Shown piece after piece: positions 1 through 8,108 of a stretch of 64,000 nucleotides of DNA (position 1 is its first letter; each line of letters starts with the position of its first letter). Under the pieces are notes generated by a model. The model saw only the letters and a list, made by a program, of their open reading frames with translations. It did not search any database and had not been told where the DNA came from. A program made the position numbers and the translations under genes. The DNA is from Aquabacterium sp. OR-4 (GTDB lineage Bacteria; Pseudomonadota; Gammaproteobacteria; Burkholderiales; Burkholderiaceae_C). The stretch covers positions 2,790,001 to 2,854,000 of the forward strand of contig NZ_JAOCQD020000001.1 in the NCBI RefSeq assembly GCF_025290835.2. The letters run 5' to 3'.

Positions 1-40
1 GGGTGCACAGCAGACGGCGGGCGGCAAGGGCAGAGGGCAT
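1..40 (-). CDS. possible 5' end of a gene running off the left edge
   Basis: On the minus strand an ATG at 40 opens a frame reading MPSALAARRLLCT before the window ends. The basic then hydrophobic start could be the beginning of a signal peptide or membrane protein. No clear Shine-Dalgarno sequence precedes it and only 13 codons are visible, so this may be chance. No function can be given. Confidence 0.2.
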   Translation of the reverse strand, partial: MPSALAARRLLCT

Positions 41-109
41 GGCGGCAGCGGGGGCGCAGTGGGGCAACTCCCGCTTATCGGCCGGCCGCCGGCCAACTTG
101 AGGGCCTGG

Positions 110-1528
110 CTACAGCCGCCGCGCCTTCACCGAGCGGCCCTTCACCTTGCCGGCGTTGAGGCCGCGCAGTGCCGCGTCGGCCTGGGCGCGGGCCACCGCC
201 ACGTAGGTGGCGAAGTCGTTGAGGTCGATGCGGCCGATGGCGTCGCCGGGCAGGCCGATGTCCTTGGTCAGCGCGCCCAGCACGTCGCCGCGGCGGATCT
301 TCTCCTTGCGCCCGCCCAGGATCTGCAGCGTCACCATCGGCGGGCGCAGCGGGCCCTGGCCGGCCGGCGCCGGCGTCAGCTCGGCCAGTGGCTGCCAGCG
401 GCATTCGCGGCCCTGCACCTGCTCGATGCGGCCGACGCGGCCCATCTCGTCCATGCTGGCCAGGCTGAAGGCGCGGCCCGATTCACCGGCGCGGCCGGTG
501 CGGCCCACGCGGTGCACATGCACCTGCGGATCGGGCGAGATGTCGACATTGATCACCGCCTCGAGCTTGGCGATGTCGAGGCCGCGCGCGGCCACGTCGG
601 TGGCCACCAGCACGCTGGCGCTGCGGTTGGCAAACTGCACCAGCACCTGGTCGCGGTCGCGCTGTTCGAGATCGCCATGCAGCTCCAGCGCCACCAGGCC
701 CTGGGCCTGCAGCACGGCCACCAGGTCGCGGCACTGCTGCTTGGTGTTGCAAAAGGCCAGCGTGCTCTCGGGGCGGAAGTGCTCCAGCAGCCGGCCCACG
801 GCGTGCAGGCGCTCGCTGTCGGGCACCTCGTAGAAGCGCTCGTCGATGTGGCGCGTGTCGTGCTGCTCGGCCAGCTTGACCTGGGTGGGCTCGCGCAGGT
901 AGCGCGCGGCCAGCTGCGCCACGTCGTCGGGGTAGGTGGCCGAGAACAGCAGGGTCTGGCGCTTGCCGGCCGGCGGGCAGGCCTTGGCGATGGCCGCGAT
1001 GTCCTCGGCAAAGCCCATCTCGAGCATGCGGTCGGCCTCGTCGAGCACCAGCGTGGCCAGGCCGCCCAGCAGCAGGGTCTCGCGGCCCAGGTGGTCGAGC
1101 ACCCGGCCCGGCGTGCCCACCACCACATGCGCGCCATGCGCCAGGCTGGCCACCTGCGGGCCGATCGGCGAGCCGCCGCACAGCGTGAGTACCTTGACGT
1201 TGTCGTCGGCCCGCGCCAGGCGGCGGATCTCCTGGCTCACCTGCTCGGCCAGCTCGCGCGTGGGGCACAGCACCAGGGCCTGCACCGCGAACTGCCGCGC
1301 CTCCAGCCGCGCCAGCAGCGGCAGCGCAAAGGCCACCGTCTTGCCGCTGCCGGTCTTGGCCTGGGCGATCAGGTCCTGGCCGGCCAGCGCCAGCGGCAGG
1401 CTGGCGGCCTGGATCGGCGTCATGTGGGCGAAGCCGAGGCTGCGCAGGTTGTCCAGCACATGGCCGGGCAGGGGCAGGGAGTCGAAGGCGGGGCCGGTGG
1501 ACGGCGCGCCAGCAGAAGATGCGGTCAT
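110..1528 (-). CDS. dbpA: ATP-dependent RNA helicase DbpA
   Basis: This is a DEAD-box RNA helicase of 472 residues, close to the usual DbpA length. The Q motif glutamine is at residue 40, the Walker A motif AKTGSGKT at 57-64, and the VLDEADRML and SAT motifs follow, then a helicase C domain ending in HRVGRTGRAG. The last ~75 residues form the DbpA-type RNA-binding domain (VTLQILGGRKEKIRRGD), which in E. coli binds hairpin 92 of 23S rRNA, so a role in late 50S ribosome assembly is expected. The frame is open upstream to 1648, but the start at 1528 (MTASSAGAPS) fits the family; the longer start would overlap the divergent VOC gene at 1620. The family assignment is firm; the start is likely. Confidence 0.93.
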   Translation of the reverse strand: MTASSAGAPSTGPAFDSLPLPGHVLDNLRSLGFAHMTPIQAASLPLALAGQDLIAQAKTGSGKTVAFALPLLARLEARQFAVQALVLCPTRELAEQVSQEIRRLARADDNVKVLTLCGGSPIGPQVASLAHGAHVVVGTPGRVLDHLGRETLLLGGLATLVLDEADRMLEMGFAEDIAAIAKACPPAGKRQTLLFSATYPDDVAQLAARYLREPTQVKLAEQHDTRHIDERFYEVPDSERLHAVGRLLEHFRPESTLAFCNTKQQCRDLVAVLQAQGLVALELHGDLEQRDRDQVLVQFANRSASVLVATDVAARGLDIAKLEAVINVDISPDPQVHVHRVGRTGRAGESGRAFSLASMDEMGRVGRIEQVQGRECRWQPLAELTPAPAGQGPLRPPMVTLQILGGRKEKIRRGDVLGALTKDIGLPGDAIGRIDLNDFATYVAVARAQADAALRGLNAGKVKGRSVKARRL

Positions 1529-1619
1529 GCCCCGATTGTCGGTGCCCGGGCCGCGCCGGCGGCAGCGGCGGCACCCGCACAATGCGCGCCACGATTCCCC
1601 CACACCCGGAGACTTGCAG

Positions 1620-2006
1620 ATGTTCTCGCACCTGATGATCGGCACCAACCAGCTTGAACAGGCCCAGGCCTTCTACGACGCGGTGCTGGGCACGCTGGGT
1701 GTGCCGCCCGGCGGCCGCGACCGCCACCGCGTGTTCTGGCGCACGCCCACCGGCGTGTTTGCGGTGACCGAGCCGATCAATGGCGAGCCGGCCGGCGTGG
1801 GCAATGGCGGCACCATCGGCTTTGCCTGCCAGTCGGCCGAGCAGGTGGATGCCTGGCATGCCGCCGGCCTGGCCCAGGGCGGCAGCCCGTGCGAAGACCC
1901 GCCCGGCGTGCGCGAAGGCGCTTTCGGCAACCTGTACCTGGCCTACCTGCGCGACCTGGACGGCCACAAGATCTGCGCGCTGTACCGCATGCCGCGTGGC
2001 GCCTGA
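1620..2006 (+). CDS. VOC-fold (glyoxalase/bleomycin resistance-like) protein
   Basis: A 128-residue single-domain protein that starts MFSHLMIGTNQLEQAQAFYD and ends in a conserved LRDLDGHKICALYR strand. Both are typical of the vicinal oxygen chelate superfamily, in which two beta-alpha-beta-beta-beta modules form a metal-binding cup. Relatives in proteobacteria are usually annotated as glyoxalase-like or lactoylglutathione lyase-like, and the substrate is unknown. The divergent dbpA gene starts 91 bp away. The frame is open upstream, but translation from the ATG at 1620 gives the normal domain start. The family is sure; glyoxalase activity is not. Confidence 0.85.
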   Translation: MFSHLMIGTNQLEQAQAFYDAVLGTLGVPPGGRDRHRVFWRTPTGVFAVTEPINGEPAGVGNGGTIGFACQSAEQVDAWHAAGLAQGGSPCEDPPGVREGAFGNLYLAYLRDLDGHKICALYRMPRGA

Positions 2007-2024
2007 GCCCCTGTGGGCCACCCG

Positions 2025-2942
2025 ATGACCCGGCTGCACACCGAGCTGCAACGCCTGTTTGCGCTGCAGGCGCCCGCCACCGGGCCGGCGGCCGGCGATG
2101 CCCCTGCCGCCGCTGAGCACGCCGGTGCCGGTGCCGGTGCCGGTGCCGGTGCCGATGCAGGTGCCGGTGCCGATGCGGGCCCCTCGCCCGCCACGGCCGC
2201 CACCCGCCACATCGTGCTGGGCCTGGGCCGGCCGGCCGACTGGCCGCGGCTCGAGGCGGTGTGGCAGGCGGTGCAGGCCGAGCTGGGCCTGCCGGCGCCA
2301 GCCATCGCGGTGGACGGGCGCGACGGCTTCCTGCTGTGGTTTGCGCTGGCCCAGCCGGTGCCGGTGGCGCGGGCGGCGGCCTTTGTGGCGGCGCTGTGCC
2401 AGCGCCATCTGGCCGATCTGCCGGCGGCGCGCATCCTGGCCGTGCCGGGTGGCGCCGCCGCGCCCGGCCTGCTGCCCGGTACCGAGGTGCTGCCCGGTGC
2501 CGAGGTGCTGCCCGAGCAGTGGTCGGCCTTTGTCGCGCCCGATCTGGCGCCGATGTTTGCGCAGACGCCCTGGCTTGACCTGCCGCCGCCGCTGGACGGC
2601 CAGGCCGAGCTGCTGGCGCGCCTGCAGCCGGCCTCGGCCGAGGCCTTCGAGCGCGCCTGCGCGCTGCTGCAGCCGCGGGCGGCAGCGGCGGTGGTCAGCG
2701 CTGCCGCGGTGCCGGTGGCGGGTTCGGCCGCCGCGGCATCGGCCTCCACTGCGGTCGCAGCGACCGCCACCGCGCTGGCCGGCCTGCCGGCCACGCCAGC
2801 CGCCGCCGCGGCCGATGCCGCACGGCAGTTCCTGCTGGTGGTGATGAACGATGCCCAGGCCACGCTGGCGCTGCGCATCGAGGCCGCCAAGGCGCTGCTG
2901 GCCGCGGCAACGGGCGGCGGCCAGCACGACGGCCCGGGCTGA
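2025..2942 (+). CDS. hypothetical protein, Ala/Gly-rich with hexanucleotide repeats
   Basis: A 305-residue protein that I do not recognise. After a short N-terminal helix (TRLHTELQRLFAL) comes a low-complexity stretch coded by repeats of GGTGCC/GGTGCA (about 2121-2180), giving a GAGAGADAG-type segment. The folded middle part (RHIVLGLGRPADWPRLEAVW, then DGRDGFLLWFALAQPVPVARA) looks globular and slightly recalls primase/polymerase-like folds, but that is only an impression. The C-terminal third is again Ala-rich, ending in a helix (DAARQFLLVVMNDAQATLALRIEAAK). It follows the VOC gene by 18 bp and is probably cotranscribed with it. A GTG at 2013 is an alternative start. Codon bias supports a real gene. 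Confidence 0.7.
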   Translation: MTRLHTELQRLFALQAPATGPAAGDAPAAAEHAGAGAGAGAGADAGAGADAGPSPATAATRHIVLGLGRPADWPRLEAVWQAVQAELGLPAPAIAVDGRDGFLLWFALAQPVPVARAAAFVAALCQRHLADLPAARILAVPGGAAAPGLLPGTEVLPGAEVLPEQWSAFVAPDLAPMFAQTPWLDLPPPLDGQAELLARLQPASAEAFERACALLQPRAAAAVVSAAAVPVAGSAAAASASTAVAATATALAGLPATPAAAAADAARQFLLVVMNDAQATLALRIEAAKALLAAATGGGQHDGPG

Positions 2943-2963
2943 GGCCCCGGTTGAGGCCCGGCG

Positions 2964-2993
2964 CGGCGGCCGGCACCACGGCCCGGGCCGCCG
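2964..2993. terminator. GC-rich stem-loop between convergent genes
   Basis: CGGCGGCC (2964-2971) and GGCCGCCG (2986-2993) form a perfect 8-bp stem with a 14-nt loop in the 57-bp gap between the plus-strand hypothetical and the minus-strand nirD. There is no T tract. The position between convergent 3' ends suggests a shared transcription end, but the pairing could be a by-product of high GC. Confidence 0.3.
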
Positions 2994-2999
2994 AGCGCG

Positions 3000-3359
3000 T
3001 CAGCGCAGCGCCACCTGCACCCGGCCGCTGTGCACGCGCACCGCGTGCGCGCGCACCGACATCTCGGGGCTTTCCAGGCACTCGCCGGTGGCCAGGTCGA
3101 AGTGGTTCTTGTACAGCGGCGAGGCCACCACCACCCGCTCGCCCAGGTTGCCCACCAGGCCGCGCGCCAGCACGCTGGCACCCGACTTGGGATCGACGTT
3201 GTCGATGGCGTGGAAGCGGTCGGCCCCGACGCGGAACACCGCCACATGGCGGCCGGCCACGCGCGCGGCCACGCCGGTGTCGGGCAGGATGTCGTCGAGG
3301 CCGCAGACCTCGGTCCAGGCCGTCTGGGTGTCGGGGGCGGTCAGGGTGTCGGTGCTCAT
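3000..3359 (-). CDS. nirD: nitrite reductase (NADH) small subunit NirD
   Basis: A 119-residue protein with the Rieske-like fold of assimilatory NirD (WTEVCGLDDILPDTGVAARVAGRHVAVFRV, then NVDPKSGASVLARGLVGN). The Cys/His ligands of true Rieske proteins are absent, as is normal for NirD. It partners the siroheme subunit NirB to reduce nitrite to ammonium with NADH in the cytoplasm. nirB lies 73 bp upstream on the same strand. The ATG at 3359 was chosen because upstream residues are low-complexity and encoded by the G/C-rich spacer. Confidence 0.92.
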   Translation of the reverse strand: MSTDTLTAPDTQTAWTEVCGLDDILPDTGVAARVAGRHVAVFRVGADRFHAIDNVDPKSGASVLARGLVGNLGERVVVASPLYKNHFDLATGECLESPEMSVRAHAVRVHSGRVQVALR

Positions 3360-3360
3360 G

Positions 3361-3431
3361 GCGGGGGTCCTGTGGCGGGGGGCGGCGTGGGCTTGGGCTT
3401 GGGCGTGGGCGCGGGCGGGGGTGGGCGGGCG
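3361..3431 (-). repeat. C-rich hexameric repeat in the nirB-nirD spacer
   Basis: The plus strand carries runs such as GGGCTTGGGCTTGGGCGTGG, with G tracts repeating every six bases. The nirBD transcript is therefore strongly C-rich and G-poor here, ending two bases before the nirD start codon. It could act as a Rho-utilisation-like site or as a slippage-prone microsatellite. The sequence pattern is certain; any regulatory role is inference. Confidence 0.5.
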
Positions 3432-3432
3432 C

Positions 3433-5973
3433 TCAGATGGCCGGCGCATCGGCCGGGCTCAGCGCCGCGGCCTCGCGCTCGGTCTCGCGCGCCGGGCGGA
3501 TCTGGCCGCGCTCCTTGACGAACACGATGTGCTCGTCGGCCGCCTCGCTGTTGACGAAGCTGCGGAAGCGCTGGCGCACCGCGGGCGTGGTGACGGCGGT
3601 CTTCCACTCGCACTGGTAGGTGGCCACCACATGGGCCATCTGCGCCTCGAGCTCGGCGCCCAGGCCCAGGCTGTCGTTGACCACCACGTCGCGCAGGTAG
3701 TCGAGCCCGCCTTCGAGGTTGTCGCGCCAGGTGCTGGTGCGCTGCAGCCGGTCGGCGGTGCGCACGTAGAACATCAGGAAGCGGTCGATCAGCTGGATCA
3801 GGCGCTCGCGGCTCAGGTCGCTGGCGATCAGCTCGGCATGGCGCGGCTTCATGCCGCCGTTGCCGCAGACGTAGAGATTCCAGCCCTTCTCGGTGGCGAT
3901 CACGCCCACGTCCTTGCCCTGGGCCTCGGCGCATTCGCGTGTGCAGCCCGAGACACCGAACTTGATCTTGTGCGGCGCGCGCAGGCCCTTGTAGCGGTTC
4001 TCCAGCGTCACGGCCAGGCCCACCGAGTCGTCCACGCCATAGCGGCACCAGGTGCTGCCGACGCAGCTCTTGACGGTGCGCAGGCTCTTGCCATACGCGT
4101 GGCCGCTCTCGAAGCCGGCGGCGATCAGTTCTTCCCAGATCAGCGGCAGCTGCTCGACGCGGGCGCCGAACATGTCGACCCGCGCGCCACCGGTGACCTT
4201 GGTGTACAGGCCGTACTTCTTGGCGATGGTGCCCACCGCGATCAGGCCGTCGGGCGTGACCTCGCCGCCCGGCATGCGCGGCACCACCGAGTAGCTGCCG
4301 TCCTTCTGGATGTTGCCCAGGAAGTAGTCGTTGCTGTCCTGCAGTCGGGCCAGCTCGGGCTGCAGCACGAAGTCGTTCCAGCAGCTGGCCAGGATGCTGG
4401 CCGCCGCGGGCTTGCACACATCGCAGCCCAGGCCGCGGCCGTGCTTGTGCAGCAGCGCGTCCCAGCTCTTGATCTGGCCCACGCGCACCAGGTGGTACAG
4501 CTCCTGGCGCGAATGCGGAAAGTGCTCGCAGACATGGTTGTTCACCGCCAGGCCGCGCTTGGCCATCTCGGCCTTCATCACCTGGGTGACCAGGGGCACG
4601 CAGCCGCCGCAGGTGGCGCCGGCCTTGGTGCAGGCCTTGATGGCGCCGATGGTGGTGGCGCCCTCGCCCACCGCGGCGCAGATCTGCGCCTTGCTGACGC
4701 TGTTGCACGAGCAAATTTGCGCCGAGTCGGGCAGCGCGTCCACGCCCAGGCCGGGCTTGGCCTGGCCCTCGCTGCTGGGCAGGATCAGAAACTCCGGGTC
4801 GGCCGGCAGCGCAATGCCGTTGAGCGCCATCTGCAGCAGCGTGCCGTACTCGGCCGCATCGCCCACCAGCACCGCGCCCAGCAGCAGCTTGCCGTCGGCG
4901 CTGGTGACGATCTTCTTGTAGATCAGGCGCAGCTCGTCGGTGTAGCTGAAGCTGCGCGCGCCGGCGGTCTTGCCATGGGCGTCGCCGATCGAGGCCACGT
5001 CCACGCCCATCAGCTTGAGCTTGGTGCTCATGTCGGCGCCGGTGAAGCTGGCCGCCGCCTCGCCCGCGATGTGGCGTGCGGCCACGCGGGCCATGTCGTA
5101 GCCGGGCGCCACCAGGCCGAAGGTCTGGTCGTTCCAGGCCGCGCACTCGCCGATGGCGTAGACGTCGCGGTCGGCGGTGAGGCAGTGGTTGTCGATGACC
5201 ACGCCGCCGCGCGGGCCCACGGCCAGCGCGCACTGGCGCGCCAGTTCGTCGCGCGGGCGGATGCCGGCCGAGAACACGATCATGTCGGTCTCGAGCCAGG
5301 TGCCGTCGGCAAACACCATGCGGTGGTGGGCGGTGGCGCCGTCGGTGATCTCGGTGGTGTTGCGGTTGAGATGGGCCTGCACGCCCAGCGCCTCGATCTT
5401 GCTGCGCAGCACCTTGCCGCCGGCGTCGTCGATCTGCACCGCCATCAGGCGCGGCGCAAACTCCACCACATGCGCCTGCAGGCCCATGTCGCGCAGCGCC
5501 TTGGCGCATTCCAGGCCCAGCAGGCCGCCGCCCACCACCACGCCGCTGCGGCTGTTGGCGCCGCGGGCCTGCATGGCCTCGAGGTCTTCGATGCTGCGGT
5601 AGACGAAGACATGCTCGCGCTCGCGCCCCGGCACCGGGGGCACGAAGGGGTAGCTGCCGGTGGCCAGCACCAGCTTGTCGTAGGCCAGCACCTCGCCGTC
5701 GGCGGTGGTAATGGTCTTGTCGCGGCGCTCGACGGCCACCGCCCGCGCCTTCAGGCGCAGGCTGAAGCCGGTGCGCTCGAAGAAGCCGGGTTCCACCAGC
5801 GACAGGTCGGCCGCGCTCTTGCCGGCAAAAAACTCCGACAGGTGCACCCGGTCGTAGGCCGCGCGCGGCTCCTCGCACAGCACCGTGACCTCGGCGCCCT
5901 GCAGCCCGCTCTCGGCCAGGGCTTCGAGGAACTTGTGGCCAACCATGCCATGGCCAACAACGACGATCTTCAT
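3433..5973 (-). CDS. nirB: nitrite reductase (NADH) large subunit NirB
   Basis: An 846-residue siroheme nitrite reductase, nearly the same length as E. coli NirB. It opens with the FAD-binding site VVVGHGMVGHKF, followed by an NAD-binding Rossmann repeat (GVVVGGGLLGLECAKALRD). A BFD-type [2Fe-2S] domain follows (CSCNSVSK ... CTKAGATCGGC), then the siroheme/[4Fe-4S] half, whose ligands are Cys637, Cys643 (CVGSTWC) and Cys677, Cys681 (CTREC). It reduces nitrite to ammonium with NADH for nitrogen assimilation. The start at 5973 has a good GGAGAG ribosome-binding site, and the long open frame upstream is discounted. No nitrate reductase or transporter gene lies next to it. Confidence 0.96.
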   Translation of the reverse strand: MKIVVVGHGMVGHKFLEALAESGLQGAEVTVLCEEPRAAYDRVHLSEFFAGKSAADLSLVEPGFFERTGFSLRLKARAVAVERRDKTITTADGEVLAYDKLVLATGSYPFVPPVPGREREHVFVYRSIEDLEAMQARGANSRSGVVVGGGLLGLECAKALRDMGLQAHVVEFAPRLMAVQIDDAGGKVLRSKIEALGVQAHLNRNTTEITDGATAHHRMVFADGTWLETDMIVFSAGIRPRDELARQCALAVGPRGGVVIDNHCLTADRDVYAIGECAAWNDQTFGLVAPGYDMARVAARHIAGEAAASFTGADMSTKLKLMGVDVASIGDAHGKTAGARSFSYTDELRLIYKKIVTSADGKLLLGAVLVGDAAEYGTLLQMALNGIALPADPEFLILPSSEGQAKPGLGVDALPDSAQICSCNSVSKAQICAAVGEGATTIGAIKACTKAGATCGGCVPLVTQVMKAEMAKRGLAVNNHVCEHFPHSRQELYHLVRVGQIKSWDALLHKHGRGLGCDVCKPAAASILASCWNDFVLQPELARLQDSNDYFLGNIQKDGSYSVVPRMPGGEVTPDGLIAVGTIAKKYGLYTKVTGGARVDMFGARVEQLPLIWEELIAAGFESGHAYGKSLRTVKSCVGSTWCRYGVDDSVGLAVTLENRYKGLRAPHKIKFGVSGCTRECAEAQGKDVGVIATEKGWNLYVCGNGGMKPRHAELIASDLSRERLIQLIDRFLMFYVRTADRLQRTSTWRDNLEGGLDYLRDVVVNDSLGLGAELEAQMAHVVATYQCEWKTAVTTPAVRQRFRSFVNSEAADEHIVFVKERGQIRPARETEREAAALSPADAPAI

Positions 5974-6367
5974 GATGGATCTCTCCGGAAGGACTGCCGC
6001 GCCATGCCGGGCCACCGCCCTGCCTTGAGGGCAAGGCGGCGCAGGCCTTGGGCATGCGCCAGCAAGCGGACGGGGGGTGGGGGCAGCGGTCGGCGAGGGC
6101 TGCGCAACGGCAGCGCCTGAGGGCACCGGCCTGTCTCCACCATCGGCAGTGGAGGCTGGTCTACGAGCGGCCGGCCGGCGGCGGGGCGGGAGTTGCCGGC
6201 TGGGTCGATGCGTCAGAACAGCAAGCGTCGTGCCACCCGCAGGCGGCCGATTGGCCCGGCCGGCGCCCCTGAACATGGCGGCCATGCACCAGACGGGTGG
6301 CCCGGCGCCGCGGCCATGCACTGTCGGTGTGCCTCGGCCGGCCCGGCGGCGGGCTCAGGCCGCGGGC
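5974..6367. other. 394-bp gene-free region upstream of nirB
   Basis: This gap holds the expected nirB promoter but no -35/-10 pair that I can defend. Two small inverted repeats stand out: GCCTT (6022-6026) with AAGGC (6033-6037), and CTCCAC (6135-6140) with GTGGAG (6149-6154). Either could be a 5' leader hairpin or a regulator site. G-rich runs lie around 6065-6085. No coding frame here has a convincing protein. Confidence 0.4.
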
Positions 6368-7360
6368 TCAGGCCGGTGTGTCGGGCCCGGCCGGATCGGC
6401 GGGCTCAGCGGCCTCATTGGCCCCAACCGGCTCGGACAGCAGAAAGTGCACCCGCGCCACGGCGATCGGCAGCGCGGGGTTCTTTTGCCAGCAGCGCACC
6501 TGCACCAGGGCCACGCGCGCGCCCAGGCGCACGATCTCGCAGCTGGCAAAGGTTTCCTCGGGCCGGCCGGCGCGCAGGTAGTCGATCGAAAAATCGATCG
6601 ACTTCGGCAGCCGGGCACCGCCCATCGTGTGGATCAGCTGCAGCGTGGCCGCGCTCTCGGCAAAGGCCGCCACCACGCCGCCGTGCAGGGCGGGCAGGCG
6701 CGGGTTGCCGATCAGCATGTCCTGGAACGGCAGGCGGTAGAGCTGGGGCTCGGCGGTGCCGCCGGTCGCCTGCGGGGCAGGCGATTCGCGCAGGCCCAGA
6801 AACTCGGCATACGCAATCACCACGCCCGGCAGCACCGGCTGGCTGTGGGCCGGTGGCAGCCAGGGCGCCAGATCGGGCGGCAGGCCGGCGCCCGCGGCGT
6901 CGGCACGCACCATGGGCTCGTGGGCGCGCCGGGTGCCGGCCGGCGTGGACAGCATGAACGAGGCCTGCACGGCGGCCAGCGGCTGCGCACGATCGGCCTG
7001 CCAGACCTCGCCGCGCACAAAGGCCACATGTCGCGTGAGCCGGAAGCAGTGCGCCTCGCACAGCAGGGCATGGCCGGGCGTGGCCGGGCGCAGGTAGTCC
7101 ATGCGCAGGTCCAGCGTGGCATAGGGCGCGCGCTCGCGCATCGCCGCGCCCACGGCCAGGCCGCAGGTCGAATCGGCCAGCACCGTGAGCGGCCCCGAGT
7201 GCAGCACCTGGCGCGCGGGGTCGCCCAGCCAGGCCGGCCGGTCGGGCAGCTGCATGCAGCCGCGGGCCGGGCCCACCTCGGTGGCCTGCAGGCCGATCTT
7301 GCGCATGTGCGGCGCCTGGCCGACGTAGCGGCGGTTGATCTCGTCGAGGGTGCTGCTCAC
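6368..7360 (-). CDS. tandem hotdog acyl-CoA thioesterase family protein
   Basis: A 330-residue protein with two hotdog-fold modules of the PaaI/YbgC-like type. The first (about 1-160) contains HSGPLTVLADSTCGLAVGAAM and LDLRMDYLRPA. The second (about 190-310) contains LHGGVVAAFAESAATLQLIH and IDFSIDYLRAGRPEETF. The repeated H-GG/DSxxG...DYLR pattern is that of thioesterases hydrolysing acyl-CoA or aryl-CoA esters; the substrate is unknown. The GTG at 7360 is preferred because it lies just downstream of the GNAT stop (7374-7376), whereas the upstream ATG would overlap that gene. Codon use resembles its neighbours. Confidence 0.82.
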   Translation of the reverse strand: MSSTLDEINRRYVGQAPHMRKIGLQATEVGPARGCMQLPDRPAWLGDPARQVLHSGPLTVLADSTCGLAVGAAMRERAPYATLDLRMDYLRPATPGHALLCEAHCFRLTRHVAFVRGEVWQADRAQPLAAVQASFMLSTPAGTRRAHEPMVRADAAGAGLPPDLAPWLPPAHSQPVLPGVVIAYAEFLGLRESPAPQATGGTAEPQLYRLPFQDMLIGNPRLPALHGGVVAAFAESAATLQLIHTMGGARLPKSIDFSIDYLRAGRPEETFASCEIVRLGARVALVQVRCWQKNPALPIAVARVHFLLSEPVGANEAAEPADPAGPDTPA

Positions 7361-7373
7361 GGGGTGGGTTGCG

Positions 7374-7904
7374 TCAGGCGCGTGTCGGCATCGCCGCATT
7401 GTCGGGCGGGCCGGCCGGTGGCCAGTCGAAGGCCTGCACCACGCCCTTCCAGGCGCCCTGCGTGACCTGGGTCTCGGCAAAGCCGCCGGCACCGCACAGC
7501 CGGCCGAGCGTGCGGCGCCAGAAGGCCTGGGCCGGCAGGTTGCGCGGCATCTGGCCGATCTCCCACGGCCCCGGGTGGCTGGCGATCACCTGGCCGGCCA
7601 GTGCCGCGCCGAGGCCCAGGCGGCGGTATTTCTTGAGCACGAAGAACTGCTCCATCCAGCAGCCGCTGCGCCGCGTGACCGCGGCCGGCGACACCAGGGC
7701 GCAGGCCGCGTAGCGCCCGTCGGCCAGGCCGACATGGGCAAACCAGTGCTCGGCACGGCGGTGGCGGTCGAGCGCATAACCGTAGCGGCCCTCGGCATCG
7801 AGGTCCTGGTCCCAGATGTCGGACAGCTCATGCTGGTACAGCTCGAGCATCTGCGCCACGGCGGCAAAGTCGCCGGCCCGAGCGAGGCGGTGTTGGATCT
7901 GCAT
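7374..7904 (-). CDS. GNAT family N-acetyltransferase
   Basis: A 176-residue GCN5-related acyltransferase. The central block MEQFFVLKKYRRLGLGAALAGQVI carries the acetyl-CoA pyrophosphate-binding R-x-x-G-x-G/A signature, in the form RRLGLGAAL. The N-terminal part (MLELYQHELSDIWDQDLDAEGRYGY) resembles uncharacterised GNAT proteins often annotated as predicted acetyltransferases. The acceptor is unknown. The ATG at 7904 gives the normal domain start. The stop is followed 13 bp later by the thioesterase start, so the two are probably cotranscribed. Confidence 0.82.
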   Translation of the reverse strand: MQIQHRLARAGDFAAVAQMLELYQHELSDIWDQDLDAEGRYGYALDRHRRAEHWFAHVGLADGRYAACALVSPAAVTRRSGCWMEQFFVLKKYRRLGLGAALAGQVIASHPGPWEIGQMPRNLPAQAFWRRTLGRLCGAGGFAETQVTQGAWKGVVQAFDWPPAGPPDNAAMPTRA

Positions 7905-8108
7905 GCTGCGGCCGATGATGGCCGAGCGCTGCCGGCACGGCAAGGCGCGCGCCGGGCCGCGCCCAGGCGTTGGCCCCGGGCCACAGGTGGGCCCTGAAGC
8001 AGGCCCGTGCCTTGGATCGCGGGGTTCCCGCTCGGGCATGAAACTGCGTCAATCGGTGACAAACGTTTCCCGTCGCATCCCCATCCCTCCGCCTGCAAAG
8101 CCATCGCC

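Noticed and set aside
2126..2180. GGTGCC repeat as a phase-variable switch
   Set aside because: The unit is six bases, so changes stay in frame; it can vary length but not switch the gene off.
2851..6120. A 1089-codon plus-strand frame across nirB
   Set aside because: It is a mirror frame of nirB and nirD, which match their families from end to end; the product is low-complexity and unlike any protein.
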